A DNA stretch of 64,000 nucleotides from contig JAJPKE010000035.1 of the NCBI GenBank assembly GCA_021323855.1, positions 1-64,000 of the forward strand, in the 5' to 3' direction. A program made the position numbers and the translations under genes. Below are positions 1 through 7,893 of this stretch, in pieces; within the stretch, counting starts at the first letter, position 1, and each line of letters begins with the position of its first letter. Under the pieces are notes generated by a model. That model was not told where the DNA came from, searched no databases, and worked only from the letters and a program-made list of their open reading frames with translations. Source of the DNA: Chloroflexota bacterium. GTDB lineage: Bacteria; Chloroflexota; Ktedonobacteria; Ktedonobacterales; JADMIN01.

Positions 1-1
1 C

Positions 2-67
2 GACCTGAACGCAGCACTCAACATTTTGGAAGAAGCCCTCCGCTTGGCAAGTCTCACTGTCCAATAG
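2..67 (+). pseudogene. tnpB: 3' end of an IS200/IS605-type tnpB (cut by window start)
   Basis: The first 21 codons read DLNAALNILEEALRLAS and then a short tail ending in TAG. This matches the C-terminal RuvC-III end of TnpB/OrfB proteins, where DxNAAxNIL is the usual motif. The rest of the gene lies before the window, so I cannot tell whether it is intact. After the stop, another frame (about 72-230) keeps a TnpB-tail-like composition (EKAPGNEAGTT) without a start codon, which suggests either a frameshifted tail or the conserved right-end RNA region of the element. Confidence 0.6.
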
Positions 68-259
68 TTGAGGCAAAACGAGCGGCGTTGCTGGTACTGG
101 CTCGGACGGCAACGGTAAAATAGGCCTGTGGACCTGGGGTAAGACTCGCTCCGCTCGCGGTTCGCCGCGAATTGAGAAAGCACCTGGGAATGAAGCAGGA
201 ACAACGAAAGCCCTAAGCAAACAAATAAGTTTGTTTAGGATGATTGGAGCAGCTACTCA
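68..259 (+). mobile_element. Right-end region of the tnpB relic, with hairpin at 212-239
   Basis: This stretch follows the tnpB stop and has no convincing gene. An 11-bp stem (CCTAAGCAAAC pairing with GTTTGTTTAGG, one G-U, 6-nt loop) closes it at 212-239. In IS200/IS605 elements this is where the omega/reRNA and the right-end hairpin lie, so I infer an element end. The hairpin also sits just before glpX and could act as a terminator. I see no second element end in the window. Confidence 0.45.
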
Positions 260-1249
260 ATGCAGAGTAACACAAACGGATTCGAGCGTTCGGGAACACG
301 GGAACGCAACCTGGGACTGGAACTGGTGCGCGTCACCGAGGCGGCGGCCTATGCCGCCGGGCGGTTCATGGGGCGTGGCGATAAAGAGGCGGTGGACCAG
401 GCGGCGGTGGATGCCATGCGCAACGCGCTGGACGGCGTGGATATGCACGGCACCGTCGTGATTGGCGAGGGCGAGAAGGATGAGGCGCCGATGCTCTTTA
501 TCGGTGAAGAGGTCGGCAACGGATTGGCGCCTGATGTGGATGTCGCGGTAGACCCGGTGGATGGCACACGGCTGACCGCGCTCGGCCTGCCCGGAGCCAT
601 CGCCGTCGTCGCCGTGGCTGACCGTGGCACGATGTTCGCTGCGCCTCCCGGCGTCTTCTATATGCGCAAGCTGGCCGTTGGCCGCGCCGCCGCCGCCGCG
701 ATTGATCTGGAAGCGCCGATTGCCGAGAATCTCGCGCGCATTGCCCAGGCGCGCGACGTGCCCGTGCAGGATATCACCGTGACCATCCTCGACCGCACCC
801 GCCACCAGGAAATCATTGACGAGGTGCGAGCCGCTGGCGCACGCATCCGCCTGATTACCGACGGCGATGTCGCGGCGGCGATTCAGGCAGCAACCGAAGA
901 ATACAAGGCGGTTGACGTGTATATGGGCATTGGTGGCGCGCCAGAGGCCGTTTTGGCGGCGGCGGCGCTCAAATGTATCGGCGGGCAGATGCTCTGCCAG
1001 ATCTGGCCGCGCACCGACGAGGAGCGCGCCAAACTTGCCGCTGACGGCGTGGACCTCAAGCGCATCTACACGGTGGACGACCTGATTACCACCAACAACG
1101 TCTCCTTCGCCGCCACCGGCATCACCAGCGGCGAATTGCTCAAAGGCGTGGAATACACTGGCAGCGGCGCGCGCACGCATTCTGTGATGATGCGTGGCCG
1201 CACCGGCACCATCCGCTATATCGAGGCGACGCACCGCTGGAGACAGTAG
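260..1249 (+). CDS. glpX: Class II fructose-1,6-bisphosphatase (GlpX)
   Basis: The 329-residue protein hydrolyses fructose-1,6-bisphosphate to fructose-6-phosphate in gluconeogenesis, in the cytoplasm. Family signatures are visible: VIGEGEKDEAPML at residues 67-79 and the metal/phosphate-binding DPVDGT at 98-103, within the Li+-sensitive phosphatase fold. The length is typical of GlpX. The ATG at 260 is preceded by a weak GGAG and gives the standard N-terminus. The gene stands alone on the plus strand behind a tnpB relic. An almost equally long reading frame exists on the opposite strand but it only mirrors this gene. Confidence 0.95.
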   Translation: MQSNTNGFERSGTRERNLGLELVRVTEAAAYAAGRFMGRGDKEAVDQAAVDAMRNALDGVDMHGTVVIGEGEKDEAPMLFIGEEVGNGLAPDVDVAVDPVDGTRLTALGLPGAIAVVAVADRGTMFAAPPGVFYMRKLAVGRAAAAAIDLEAPIAENLARIAQARDVPVQDITVTILDRTRHQEIIDEVRAAGARIRLITDGDVAAAIQAATEEYKAVDVYMGIGGAPEAVLAAAALKCIGGQMLCQIWPRTDEERAKLAADGVDLKRIYTVDDLITTNNVSFAATGITSGELLKGVEYTGSGARTHSVMMRGRTGTIRYIEATHRWRQ

Positions 1250-1282
1250 GCGCTGGCGTCTCTTTCAATTTTGGATTCACAC

Positions 1283-1837
1283 ATGCAACTGATCGCAGCC
1301 TTGCCGTTGGCTGCCTGGACAAACTTTTACGTTATCGCTGGCACCGCCGCCGGTGCTCTGATCGGATTGACCTTCGTCAGTATCACGCTGGTTGCGGGGC
1401 GGCGAACGCATTCGCAAGCGTCCGGTATGGGAATAGCGACCTTCACTACGCCGTCGGTCGTACATTTCTGCCTGGTGCTGCTTATGGCTGCAATGCTGAG
1501 TGTACCCTGGGATTCGCTCTCGACTCCTGGGGTGCTGCTCATCCTCATCGGTCTGGGCGGGCTGACATACTCGGTCATCATCACCCGGCGCCTGCGCCGT
1601 ATGGAAGCATACAAACCAGTGCTGGAAGACTGGCTCTTGCACTCCATATTTCCGCTCACGGCCTACGCTGCGCTTGCCATCGCAGGGATCACCCTCACGA
1701 GTAATCCGGCGCTGGCGCTCTTTATCGTCGCCGCAGTCATGTTGGCGCTGATGTTCATCGCCATCCACAACGTGTGGGATACTGCCACCTATATCACCAT
1801 TGAGTTCCTCAGCGAAGCGGATGAGCGTGAGGAGTAG
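1283..1837 (+). CDS. Small polytopic membrane protein, unknown function
   Basis: The 184-residue protein starts at ATG 1283; a TTG four codons earlier is possible. It has about five hydrophobic segments: residues ~10-30 (ending ALIGLTFVSITL), ~50-66, ~75-92, ~115-135 and ~140-160. Short basic loops such as RRLRRM lie between them. The C-terminus is acidic and cytoplasmic-looking (SEADEREE). I do not recognise a catalytic motif. It lies 33 bp after glpX and could be co-transcribed, but no ribosome binding site is obvious. Confidence 0.7.
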   Translation: MQLIAALPLAAWTNFYVIAGTAAGALIGLTFVSITLVAGRRTHSQASGMGIATFTTPSVVHFCLVLLMAAMLSVPWDSLSTPGVLLILIGLGGLTYSVIITRRLRRMEAYKPVLEDWLLHSIFPLTAYAALAIAGITLTSNPALALFIVAAVMLALMFIAIHNVWDTATYITIEFLSEADEREE

Positions 1838-1850
1838 CAGCGATCAGTTC

Positions 1851-1881
1851 AGGTAGGGCAGACATTCCTGTCTGCCTCACC
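1851..1881. repeat. Palindromic GGCAGACA dispersed repeat
   Basis: GGCAGACA, a TTCC loop and TGTCTGCC form a perfect 8-bp stem at 1857-1876, flanked by AGGTAG and TCACC. Related copies in the opposite orientation occur at 26937-27005. It lies between two convergent genes and could also help end transcription. Confidence 0.6.
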
Positions 1882-1892
1882 AGGATAAAAAT

Positions 1893-2750
1893 CTAGACGC
1901 TGCCAATAACGCCGGAGAATGGTGCGACTTCCAGGCCATCGGCGCGTAGTCGCTGGATATAGGGGTTCAGGCCCAGGCTGGCGGTGGCGATGCTGCCCAG
2001 CGCCAGGATGCTGCCCGCGATACCTTCACGCCGCAACTGTTCGGCATCCCCGGCGGCAAAGCTGGCGCAGATGAGCGTAGTGACACCGTGTGTCAGATAG
2101 GTGCGGGCAATCGCGGCATTTGGCGGCTCATACGTCGCATGGACCACTGCAACCTGCGCAGCGGGCGCATCCCACGCGCCAAGCGCCAGCGATGGTGCAA
2201 CAGGAGCTGCTGCATACTCCGGCAGCAGCAACAGCGCATCACGCAGATCAGCAACGCTGGCTGCCGGATTGGCGGCGCGCGTCTCCTCGATGGTCTGTGC
2301 CAGCAGGCGCCGCCCCACTTCCTCCAACGGTGAAAGGATGCTCAGGAAGGGCATCTCCAACAGACGCGCAACTGACGGCACACGGTCATAATTTTCCGCA
2401 AGTGAGGCCAAACGAAGATGATTCATGCGCTCGCCGACCGCAACTTCTGCCTCCTCGCGCGGCACGCCAGCCTCCACCATCAGTGCGATATGTCGCTGGC
2501 GATAGACCTCCCACAGCGGGCCGGTGTAGCCGGCGGGGCGATGCGCAATGACGGCATGGTAGCCCAGTTGCCGCGCCATGAAGAGTTCAGCCGTGCCAAT
2601 CTCCACGCCGAGCAAGATATGACTAATGCGCGTGCCAGGGTAATAGATGGCGCTATCGGCTGGCGTCGCCGTCTCATCCCAGCCTGCCATCTCCAATGCA
2701 ATCGCCATCAATCGTTCGGTCGTCACCGCCGCCATCGCTGGTCTCCCCAA
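1893..2750 (-). CDS. NIF3-like dinuclear metal-centre protein (putative)
   Basis: The protein has 285 residues, or 280 if it starts at the internal ATG at 2735. Its N-terminal third contains ISHILLGVEIGTAELFMARQ followed by LGYHAVIAHRP. This resembles the NIF3/YbgI pattern, in which a 'GVD..TxEV..A' strand is followed by a metal-binding 'HHP'. Here the second histidine of HHP is replaced by arginine, so metal binding may differ. The middle part is acidic and helical. The C-terminal half is divergent and ends in a G-rich segment. It lies 16 bp downstream of a GNAT gene and is probably co-transcribed with it. The family's biochemical role is unclear even in known members. Confidence 0.55.
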   Translation of the reverse strand: MGRPAMAAVTTERLMAIALEMAGWDETATPADSAIYYPGTRISHILLGVEIGTAELFMARQLGYHAVIAHRPAGYTGPLWEVYRQRHIALMVEAGVPREEAEVAVGERMNHLRLASLAENYDRVPSVARLLEMPFLSILSPLEEVGRRLLAQTIEETRAANPAASVADLRDALLLLPEYAAAPVAPSLALGAWDAPAAQVAVVHATYEPPNAAIARTYLTHGVTTLICASFAAGDAEQLRREGIAGSILALGSIATASLGLNPYIQRLRADGLEVAPFSGVIGSV

Positions 2751-2766
2751 TTGCCAGGCGCAATCA

Positions 2767-3225
2767 TCACTCCAGGTTCAGTTCGAGTCCCCGGCTGCCG
2801 GCAAAGCCAAGCTGCTCATAGAGCGGGCGGCCCATCTCCGAGGACCAGAGGATCAGCCGCCGGACGCCCTCACGCGCGGATGCGATCAACAACCTCATCA
2901 GTTCGCGGGCAATCCCCCGGCGGCGGTACGCTGGCTTCGTGTAGACGCTGGAGACGAAGCCACGCTTGCGTTGCAAATCGCCAAATTTGGGTGGCAGCGC
3001 CCACCAGACCAGCAACACGCAGGCCACCGCCTGCCCATCGGCTTCGGCAAGCCAGGCGCGGTGCCGCCGCCCGGTCATCTCATCGCGCTCAGTGGCTACA
3101 TACGCCTGCTTATATTCATCAGCATCGGTGGCCTCATGTCCCTGCTCGATCTCCATCTCCCAGCGCAACAGCGCCAGCGATTCGATGTCGTCGGGGGTTG
3201 CCTCACGGTAGATAATCGTTGCCAT
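2767..3225 (-). CDS. GNAT-family N-acetyltransferase
   Basis: This 152-residue protein has the single-domain GNAT fold. It begins with IIYREATPDDIESLALL. The acetyl-CoA pyrophosphate-binding motif A is VYTKPAYRRRGIARELM (Q/RxxGxG/A type), and the motif B region LYEQLGF lies near the C-terminus. The substrate cannot be read from the sequence. Its stop lies 16 bp before the NIF3-like gene, so the two probably form a minus-strand operon. A pair of palindromic repeats separates this gene from gpmI downstream. Confidence 0.85.
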   Translation of the reverse strand: MATIIYREATPDDIESLALLRWEMEIEQGHEATDADEYKQAYVATERDEMTGRRHRAWLAEADGQAVACVLLVWWALPPKFGDLQRKRGFVSSVYTKPAYRRRGIARELMRLLIASAREGVRRLILWSSEMGRPLYEQLGFAGSRGLELNLE

Positions 3226-3249
3226 AACGCGCTTAACTCTCTATCTATC

Positions 3250-3340
3250 ATCCTCACCCCTGACCCCTCTCCCTGCGGGGAGAGGGGAAACAGACATTCT
3301 CCTCCCCTCTCCTTGTGAGGAGAGGGGCTGGGGGTGAGGA
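3250..3340. repeat. Paired CCTCACCCC-type palindromic repeats
   Basis: Two copies face each other: 3251-3286 (CCTCACCCC... CCCTCTCCC-TGCG-GGGAGAGGGG) and 3301-3339 (CCCCTCTCC... GGAGAGGGGCTGGGGGTGAGG). Each has an inner CCCCTCTCC/GGAGAGGGG stem. The same family recurs at 5052, 9889, 13330, 15979, 16242, 21641, 30018 and 51150. Confidence 0.85.
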
Positions 3341-4918
3341 CTACTGCTGGCCAACAATCAGCGTGCGCCCGGTCATCTGCTCCGGCTGCGGGATGTTGAG
3401 CAATTGCAGCATGGTCGGCGCAACATCCGCCAGAATGCCATCGCGGCGCAGCACCACATTCGGCCACTGCGGCACAACGAAATAGAACGGCACAGGATTG
3501 GTCGTATGCGAGGTCAGCGGCTTGCCGGTGTCATACTCTATCAACTGCTCGGCGTTGCCGTGGTCGGCGGTAATCAAGGCCGCGCCACACTGAGCCAGCG
3601 CCGCCTCCACTACACGCCCCACGCCGGCGTCCACCGCCTCCACCGCCTTGATCGTCGCCTCCAACACACCTGTATGTCCAACCATATCAGCGTTGGCGTA
3701 ATTCATGATGACGACATCATACACACCGCTGCGAATCCGCTCCACCGCCTCATCGGTCAGTTCTGGCGCACTCATCTCCGGCTTCAGGTCATAGGTTGCC
3801 ACTTTTGGCGACGGCACTAGCAGCCGATCTTCGCCAGGATATGGCACCTCGCGTCCGCCGTTGAAGAAGAACGTCACATGCGCGTACTTCTCCGTCTCGG
3901 CGGTGTGGAACTGTTTGAGACCACGGTCGGAGAGCAGCTTCGCCAGCGGTTCATCCACATTATCGGCAGGGAAGGCGACCTCCACCGGCAGACCAGCCTC
4001 ATACTCAGTCATCGTCACAAAGACCAGATCGTCCAGCTTCGGGCCGCGAGTGAACTTGCCCTCCGCCTGGATAGGCAACTCTGGCAGGACGAACGCTTTG
4101 GTGAGTTCACGGCCCCGGTCCGAGCGGAAATTGAAATAGACCACCGCGTCGCCCGCCTCCACCAGCCCAACTGGCTTGTCTTCATCCATCACCACCATCG
4201 GCTCGATGAACTCGTCGGTGACTTTGCGTTCGTATGATTCGACAATCGCCTTCACCGGGTCCGTAATAGGCTGCCCCTCGCCCTTCGTCATGGCGTTGTA
4301 GACGCGAGCAATACGGTCCCAGCGATTGTCGCGGTCCATCGCATAATAGCGCCCCGAGATAGTGGCGACGCGCGCAGGCTGATCGCCACCGATGGCGGCG
4401 GCGCGCGCCAGCAGTTCCGCCATATAGTCTTGCGCGCCGAAGGGTGACGTATCGCGTCCATCAGTGAAAGCGTGGATAAAGACGCGCTCGACGTTATGGT
4501 TGGCTGCCAGCCGCAGACAGGCTTCGAGGTGGCTCTGATGGGCATGTACGCCGCCGGGACCGATGAGGCCGCAGAAATGGAGCTTGCTCTCGTTCTTCTT
4601 GACATGCGCGACGGCATTGAGCAGCGCGTCATTGGTGAAGAATGAGCCGTCATGAATGGCGGCAGAAACGCGAGTAAACTCCTGCAACACCCGTTTGCCC
4701 GCGCCGAGGTTCAGGTGGCCGACCTCCGAATTGCCCATCTGCCCCTCCGGCAGTCCCACCGCTGGGCCGGACGTGGCAAGCTGCGTATGCGGCCAGTCAC
4801 GCGCGATGCGGTCGAGATGAGGCTTCTGGGCAAGCGCTATGGCATTGGCGTCTTTGCGCGGATTGATGCCATAGCCATCCATCACAATCAGAACCAGCGG
4901 ACGTGGAATGGCGGCCAT
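3341..4918 (-). CDS. gpmI: 2,3-bisphosphoglycerate-independent phosphoglycerate mutase
   Basis: This 525-residue enzyme interconverts 3- and 2-phosphoglycerate in glycolysis, using two metal ions and a phosphoserine intermediate. The N-terminus has the metal-binding LVLIVMDGYG. The catalytic serine lies in GLPEGQMGNSEVGH (Ser64). Later motifs include FIHAFTDGRDTSP, the phosphatase-domain metal site ITADHGNAEQ, and TSHTTNPVPF. The length is slightly above the usual 510-515. The ATG at 4918 is preceded by AGGAG at about 9 nt. The leader contains four tandem copies of TGTCTCAG and a dispersed repeat. The gene diverges from lepB. Confidence 0.97.
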   Translation of the reverse strand: MAAIPRPLVLIVMDGYGINPRKDANAIALAQKPHLDRIARDWPHTQLATSGPAVGLPEGQMGNSEVGHLNLGAGKRVLQEFTRVSAAIHDGSFFTNDALLNAVAHVKKNESKLHFCGLIGPGGVHAHQSHLEACLRLAANHNVERVFIHAFTDGRDTSPFGAQDYMAELLARAAAIGGDQPARVATISGRYYAMDRDNRWDRIARVYNAMTKGEGQPITDPVKAIVESYERKVTDEFIEPMVVMDEDKPVGLVEAGDAVVYFNFRSDRGRELTKAFVLPELPIQAEGKFTRGPKLDDLVFVTMTEYEAGLPVEVAFPADNVDEPLAKLLSDRGLKQFHTAETEKYAHVTFFFNGGREVPYPGEDRLLVPSPKVATYDLKPEMSAPELTDEAVERIRSGVYDVVIMNYANADMVGHTGVLEATIKAVEAVDAGVGRVVEAALAQCGAALITADHGNAEQLIEYDTGKPLTSHTTNPVPFYFVVPQWPNVVLRRDGILADVAPTMLQLLNIPQPEQMTGRTLIVGQQ

Positions 4919-4937
4919 TGGATGTTCGCTCCTATGT

Positions 4938-4969
4938 TGTCTCAGTGTCTCAGTGTCTCAGTGTCTCAG
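4938..4969. repeat. Four perfect tandem copies of an 8-bp unit
   Basis: TGTCTCAG is repeated four times exactly. The array lies 20-51 bp upstream of the gpmI ATG, between the likely promoter and the ribosome binding site, so a change in copy number would change the leader but not the protein. Confidence 0.85.
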
Positions 4970-4974
4970 CAGTT

Positions 4975-5036
4975 CGGCGGTTGAAACCGCACCTGGATGG
5001 CTTTCAGCCGCGAAGTCCGCCTGCGCGGACTCGGAG
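4975..5036. repeat. Dispersed repeat family B, copy 1
   Basis: The copy starts with GGCGGTTGAAACCGC, followed by CCTGGATGGCTTTCAGCCG and a palindromic GTCCGCCTGCGCGGAC end. Close copies lie at 48782-48842 (same orientation) and at 48868-48925 and 51288-51349 (opposite). A member of the CCCCTCTCC family follows at 5052-5094. Confidence 0.8.
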
Positions 5037-5108
5037 CAGGCGGCGTCTTTCCTCCCCTCTCCCGCGCACGGGGGGAGGGGCTGGGGGTGGGGCTATCCAA
5101 CCGCAGTG

Positions 5109-5117
5109 AGTATAGCA
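5109..5117 (-). promoter_or_regulatory. Putative extended -10 promoter for gpmI
   Basis: On the minus strand TGC-TATACT forms an extended -10 element. The -35 region is poor. It would give gpmI a leader of about 185 nt containing both repeats. Confidence 0.4.
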
Positions 5118-5208
5118 TAGCTACTGCCAGAAGCAGAACGCCATGCCAGCGGCGCTGGCGTCTATACTGGACTTTTCGGGGAATAAGCGGGGTGTGTGGA
5201 GACGGTTG

Positions 5209-5217
5209 TGGTATAAT
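5209..5217 (+). promoter_or_regulatory. Putative extended -10 promoter for lepB
   Basis: TGG-TATAAT is a perfect extended -10 box on the plus strand, about 210 bp before the lepB start. No good -35 is visible. The rest of this 508-bp gpmI-lepB gap, apart from the repeats and the gpmI promoter, shows nothing recognisable. Confidence 0.5.
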
Positions 5218-5426
5218 TCGGGACGATTCCTGCGCCTGGTTGAGCAGCACGCGCCTGCAACACCGTGGCATAGTGTGTGGCGTGCGAGTATGTTTGTACG
5301 GACGCATTGATGGCGCAGTTCGCGCTGTGATTTCGATTTCACGGTCTTCGCGCTGGCACGGTGAGCGCCAATAGGTTGATAAAGCTGAGATCGAGCTGAT
5401 GTTGCTGATGTTAGGAGGCTACACCC

Positions 5427-6041
5427 GTGGCTGATGCCCAGATTCTTCCACCAGGGAGGGCCAAAGCTGTCTCGAAACGTCGTTCCCACATTTTGCGTGA
5501 GATCATCGAAACCGTCGTCCTGACGTTGCTGATTTTCTTTGCCGTCCACTTCTCTGTGCAGCCGTATCGTGTCAATGGCCCAAGCATGCAGCCCAACCTG
5601 CATACCGATAATCTGGTGCTGGTCAATCTCCTGGCGTATGATTTTGGTTCTCCACAACGGGGCGATGTCGTCGTCTTTCACCCGCCGATTCCTTCTGCGT
5701 CGGGTGAATATTACGTCAAGCGTGTCATCGCCATTCCCGGCGACACCATTACCCTGACAGCCACCTCAGTTATTGTGGATGGACAGAAGTTGAACGAGCC
5801 ATACATCAACAAACTTGGCCCCAGCGGCATCGAAAATACCGGCGTTGTGCCACCCTACAAGCTGCAAAAAGATGAGTATTGGGTGATGGGTGATAACCGC
5901 CTGGATAGCCAGGATTCGCGTTTCTTCGGCCCCATCGCGCGTAGCTCCATCGTCGGCAAGGCGGAGGTGGTGGTCTGGCCGCTGAATTCGCTCGAATGGT
6001 TGCGCAACTATTCCTACGTCTTTGCGGATGTCAAGCAGTGA
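5427..6041 (+). CDS. lepB: Signal peptidase I
   Basis: This 204-residue membrane-bound serine protease removes signal peptides from exported proteins. One N-terminal membrane anchor spans residues ~27-45. Box B is GPSMQPNL, with the nucleophile Ser53. Box D is YVKRVIAIPGD, with the general base Lys98. Box E is GDNRLDSQDSR at 155-165. All catalytic parts are present. The GTG start at 5427 is supported by a strong TAGGAGG 8 nt upstream. A paralogue follows 104 bp downstream in the same direction, so the two may be expressed together. Confidence 0.95.
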   Translation: MADAQILPPGRAKAVSKRRSHILREIIETVVLTLLIFFAVHFSVQPYRVNGPSMQPNLHTDNLVLVNLLAYDFGSPQRGDVVVFHPPIPSASGEYYVKRVIAIPGDTITLTATSVIVDGQKLNEPYINKLGPSGIENTGVVPPYKLQKDEYWVMGDNRLDSQDSRFFGPIARSSIVGKAEVVVWPLNSLEWLRNYSYVFADVKQ

Positions 6042-6145
6042 CGCGCCTGCTTCACTGACCCAATGCGCTCTGCGCTCTGATGATTCCCTTCACTTCCTGG
6101 CAATGCCCTGGTGTGGTTGGTAGCGGTTGAACCAAGGAGTTCTGT

Positions 6146-6772
6146 GTGCAGCGGAAGAAGCGGTCGCCAGCGGCGGCCCGGCTCGCCTCCAATAAACGCG
6201 CCCATCTCATGCGCGAGATCGTCGAGACGTTGCTCTTTGTGGGCCTCGTCTTCCTGATCGTGCAGTTCGCCATCCATCCGGTGCGTGTGGTGGATAACAG
6301 CATGGAGCCACAACTCCTGCCCAACCAGTTGGTGATTGTCAACCGCACCGCCTATTTCTTTGGCGGACCCTCGCGCGGGGATGTCATCGCCTACTATAAT
6401 CCCACAGTGTCGGGGCAGGAGTGTATTGGCCGCGTGATTGCCGTTCCCAATGACACCATCTCGATCACCACCAACGGCGTCACGGTAAATGGCGTTACCC
6501 TGAACGAAACCTACGTGCAGGGCAATGTCGTCAACCAGGGGATCGTCCCCCAAACCAGGTTGGGCCAGGATAAATATTTTGTGTTGTTTGATAATCGCCA
6601 GGTCGGCGGCACGAGCGCCAATGGCACGAGCCAGAACGTGTGCCTGGATTCCCGATCTTTCGGCGGTTTGCCGCGCCAGAATATCATCGGGCGGGCAGTG
6701 CTGGTCTTCTGGCCGCTCAGCCAGTTTGGTGGCATCTCGAACTTCTCGGATGTCTTCAAGAACGTGCATTGA
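6146..6772 (+). CDS. Signal peptidase I paralogue lacking the catalytic lysine
   Basis: The 208-residue protein has an S26 signal peptidase fold. A membrane anchor spans ~29-45, box B is NSMEPQLL with Ser52, and box C is RGDVIAYY. The lysine box reads CIGRVIAVPND where lepB next door has YVKRVIAIPGD, so the general-base lysine is replaced by Gly95. Box E is also broken: FDNR, then an insertion, then LDSRSF. By family knowledge this should abolish or alter Ser/Lys catalysis. The GTG at 6146 has AAGGAG 6 nt upstream, so translation looks real. It may be a non-catalytic partner, use another base, or be decaying. Confidence 0.85.
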   Translation: MQRKKRSPAAARLASNKRAHLMREIVETLLFVGLVFLIVQFAIHPVRVVDNSMEPQLLPNQLVIVNRTAYFFGGPSRGDVIAYYNPTVSGQECIGRVIAVPNDTISITTNGVTVNGVTLNETYVQGNVVNQGIVPQTRLGQDKYFVLFDNRQVGGTSANGTSQNVCLDSRSFGGLPRQNIIGRAVLVFWPLSQFGGISNFSDVFKNVH

Positions 6773-6800
6773 CATGTGTAGCAGGAGCTAGCGATACGTA

Positions 6801-7748
6801 ATGGCGGGTTGGGTTGTTCCAGTTATCATCATCGCGGTAGGCGTGCTGGCGGTTGTCGCGCTGGTGCTGCTCGCGGGGAGCTATGCGCTGGCGCGGCGGA
6901 TGCTGCGGCCACTGCGCACCTCGCTCAAGCATACACCAGAAGAGTATGGCCTGCCCGCAGAGACCGTGCGCATACCGGGACCACGCGGCACGCTCGCAGC
7001 CTGGTACATCCCTGCTCGCAATGGTTGCACACTCATCTGCTGCCACGGCATTCACGATAACCGCAGCCAGTGGGTCGAGCAGGTCGCGCGGCTGCACGAG
7101 CGCAGCGGCTACGGCGCGCTGCTCTTCGACTTCGGTGGGCATGGGGAAAGCGACGAGAGCCTCGTCACCTACGGCGCGCGCGAAACCGACGACGTAGCGG
7201 CGGCCATCGCCTACCTGCGACAGCGCGGCGATGTGGATATGCAGCGGCTTGCCATCCTGGGCTATTCGCTTGGCGCAATTACGGCGACACTGGCGATGGC
7301 GGAGCAGCCGGAGCTACGCTGTCTCGTCGTCGAAAGCGATTTCGCCGATGTCGAGCATGATCTCGTCAAGCTATTCAGCCGCTTCACCGGCCTGCCGGGG
7401 TTCCCACTGGCGAATCTGGTCGTCTTCTGGGGCGAGAAGATTGCCCATGTGCGTCTCTCCACCATTCGTCCGGCGCAGGTCGTCAGCCAGATTGCCCCGC
7501 GCGCTGTCTTTGTCATCGCTGATCTGCGCGATCAGGTGGCCGACGAGCCGCACGACGGCGAAACCCTCTACGCCAGCGCCCGCGACCCCAAACGCTACTG
7601 GCTGGTGGAAGATTCCGGCCATGTGCAGGCGTTCTTCGACCACCCCAGCGAATGGATCGAGCGCGTCGGCTCATTCCTGGACGAATACCTCGCCGCTGGA
7701 CTGCCCGGAGAAATGGCAGAGCCGGAGGCGCAGCACGCGCCCGCATAA
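6801..7748 (+). CDS. Membrane-anchored alpha/beta hydrolase
   Basis: The 315-residue protein has one N-terminal transmembrane helix (~4-28) followed by an alpha/beta hydrolase domain. The oxyanion region is ICCHGIHDNRSQW. The nucleophile elbow is GYSLGA (Ser about 156). The acid is likely the aspartate in LRDQV and the base the histidine in DSGHVQAF. It resembles the BAAT/dienelactone-type hydrolases that sit at the membrane. The substrate is unknown. It follows the second signal peptidase by 28 bp and may be in its operon. The C-terminal tail (EMAEPEAQHAPA) is low in complexity. Confidence 0.85.
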   Translation: MAGWVVPVIIIAVGVLAVVALVLLAGSYALARRMLRPLRTSLKHTPEEYGLPAETVRIPGPRGTLAAWYIPARNGCTLICCHGIHDNRSQWVEQVARLHERSGYGALLFDFGGHGESDESLVTYGARETDDVAAAIAYLRQRGDVDMQRLAILGYSLGAITATLAMAEQPELRCLVVESDFADVEHDLVKLFSRFTGLPGFPLANLVVFWGEKIAHVRLSTIRPAQVVSQIAPRAVFVIADLRDQVADEPHDGETLYASARDPKRYWLVEDSGHVQAFFDHPSEWIERVGSFLDEYLAAGLPGEMAEPEAQHAPA

Positions 7749-7893
7749 CTCCCTACAACCGCCCCACAGTGGTTTGCGCATCAGCGGATGATGACATCAG
7801 TTTTCCAGCATCTGATGACGTGAACCGAGCGCGCGGGTGCGCATATATCGCGTTCGCAGCCCATGCAGTTTTCCGAGAAAGTAACAGCTTTTC

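Noticed and set aside
257..1234. Long minus-strand frame opposite glpX
   Set aside because: It mirrors the codon bias of glpX; no ribosome binding site and no family resemblance, while glpX is certain.
4938..4969. Possible CRISPR-like array
   Set aside because: The units are directly adjacent with no spacers. Neither this nor the 14635-14687 array is a CRISPR, and no cas gene is present.
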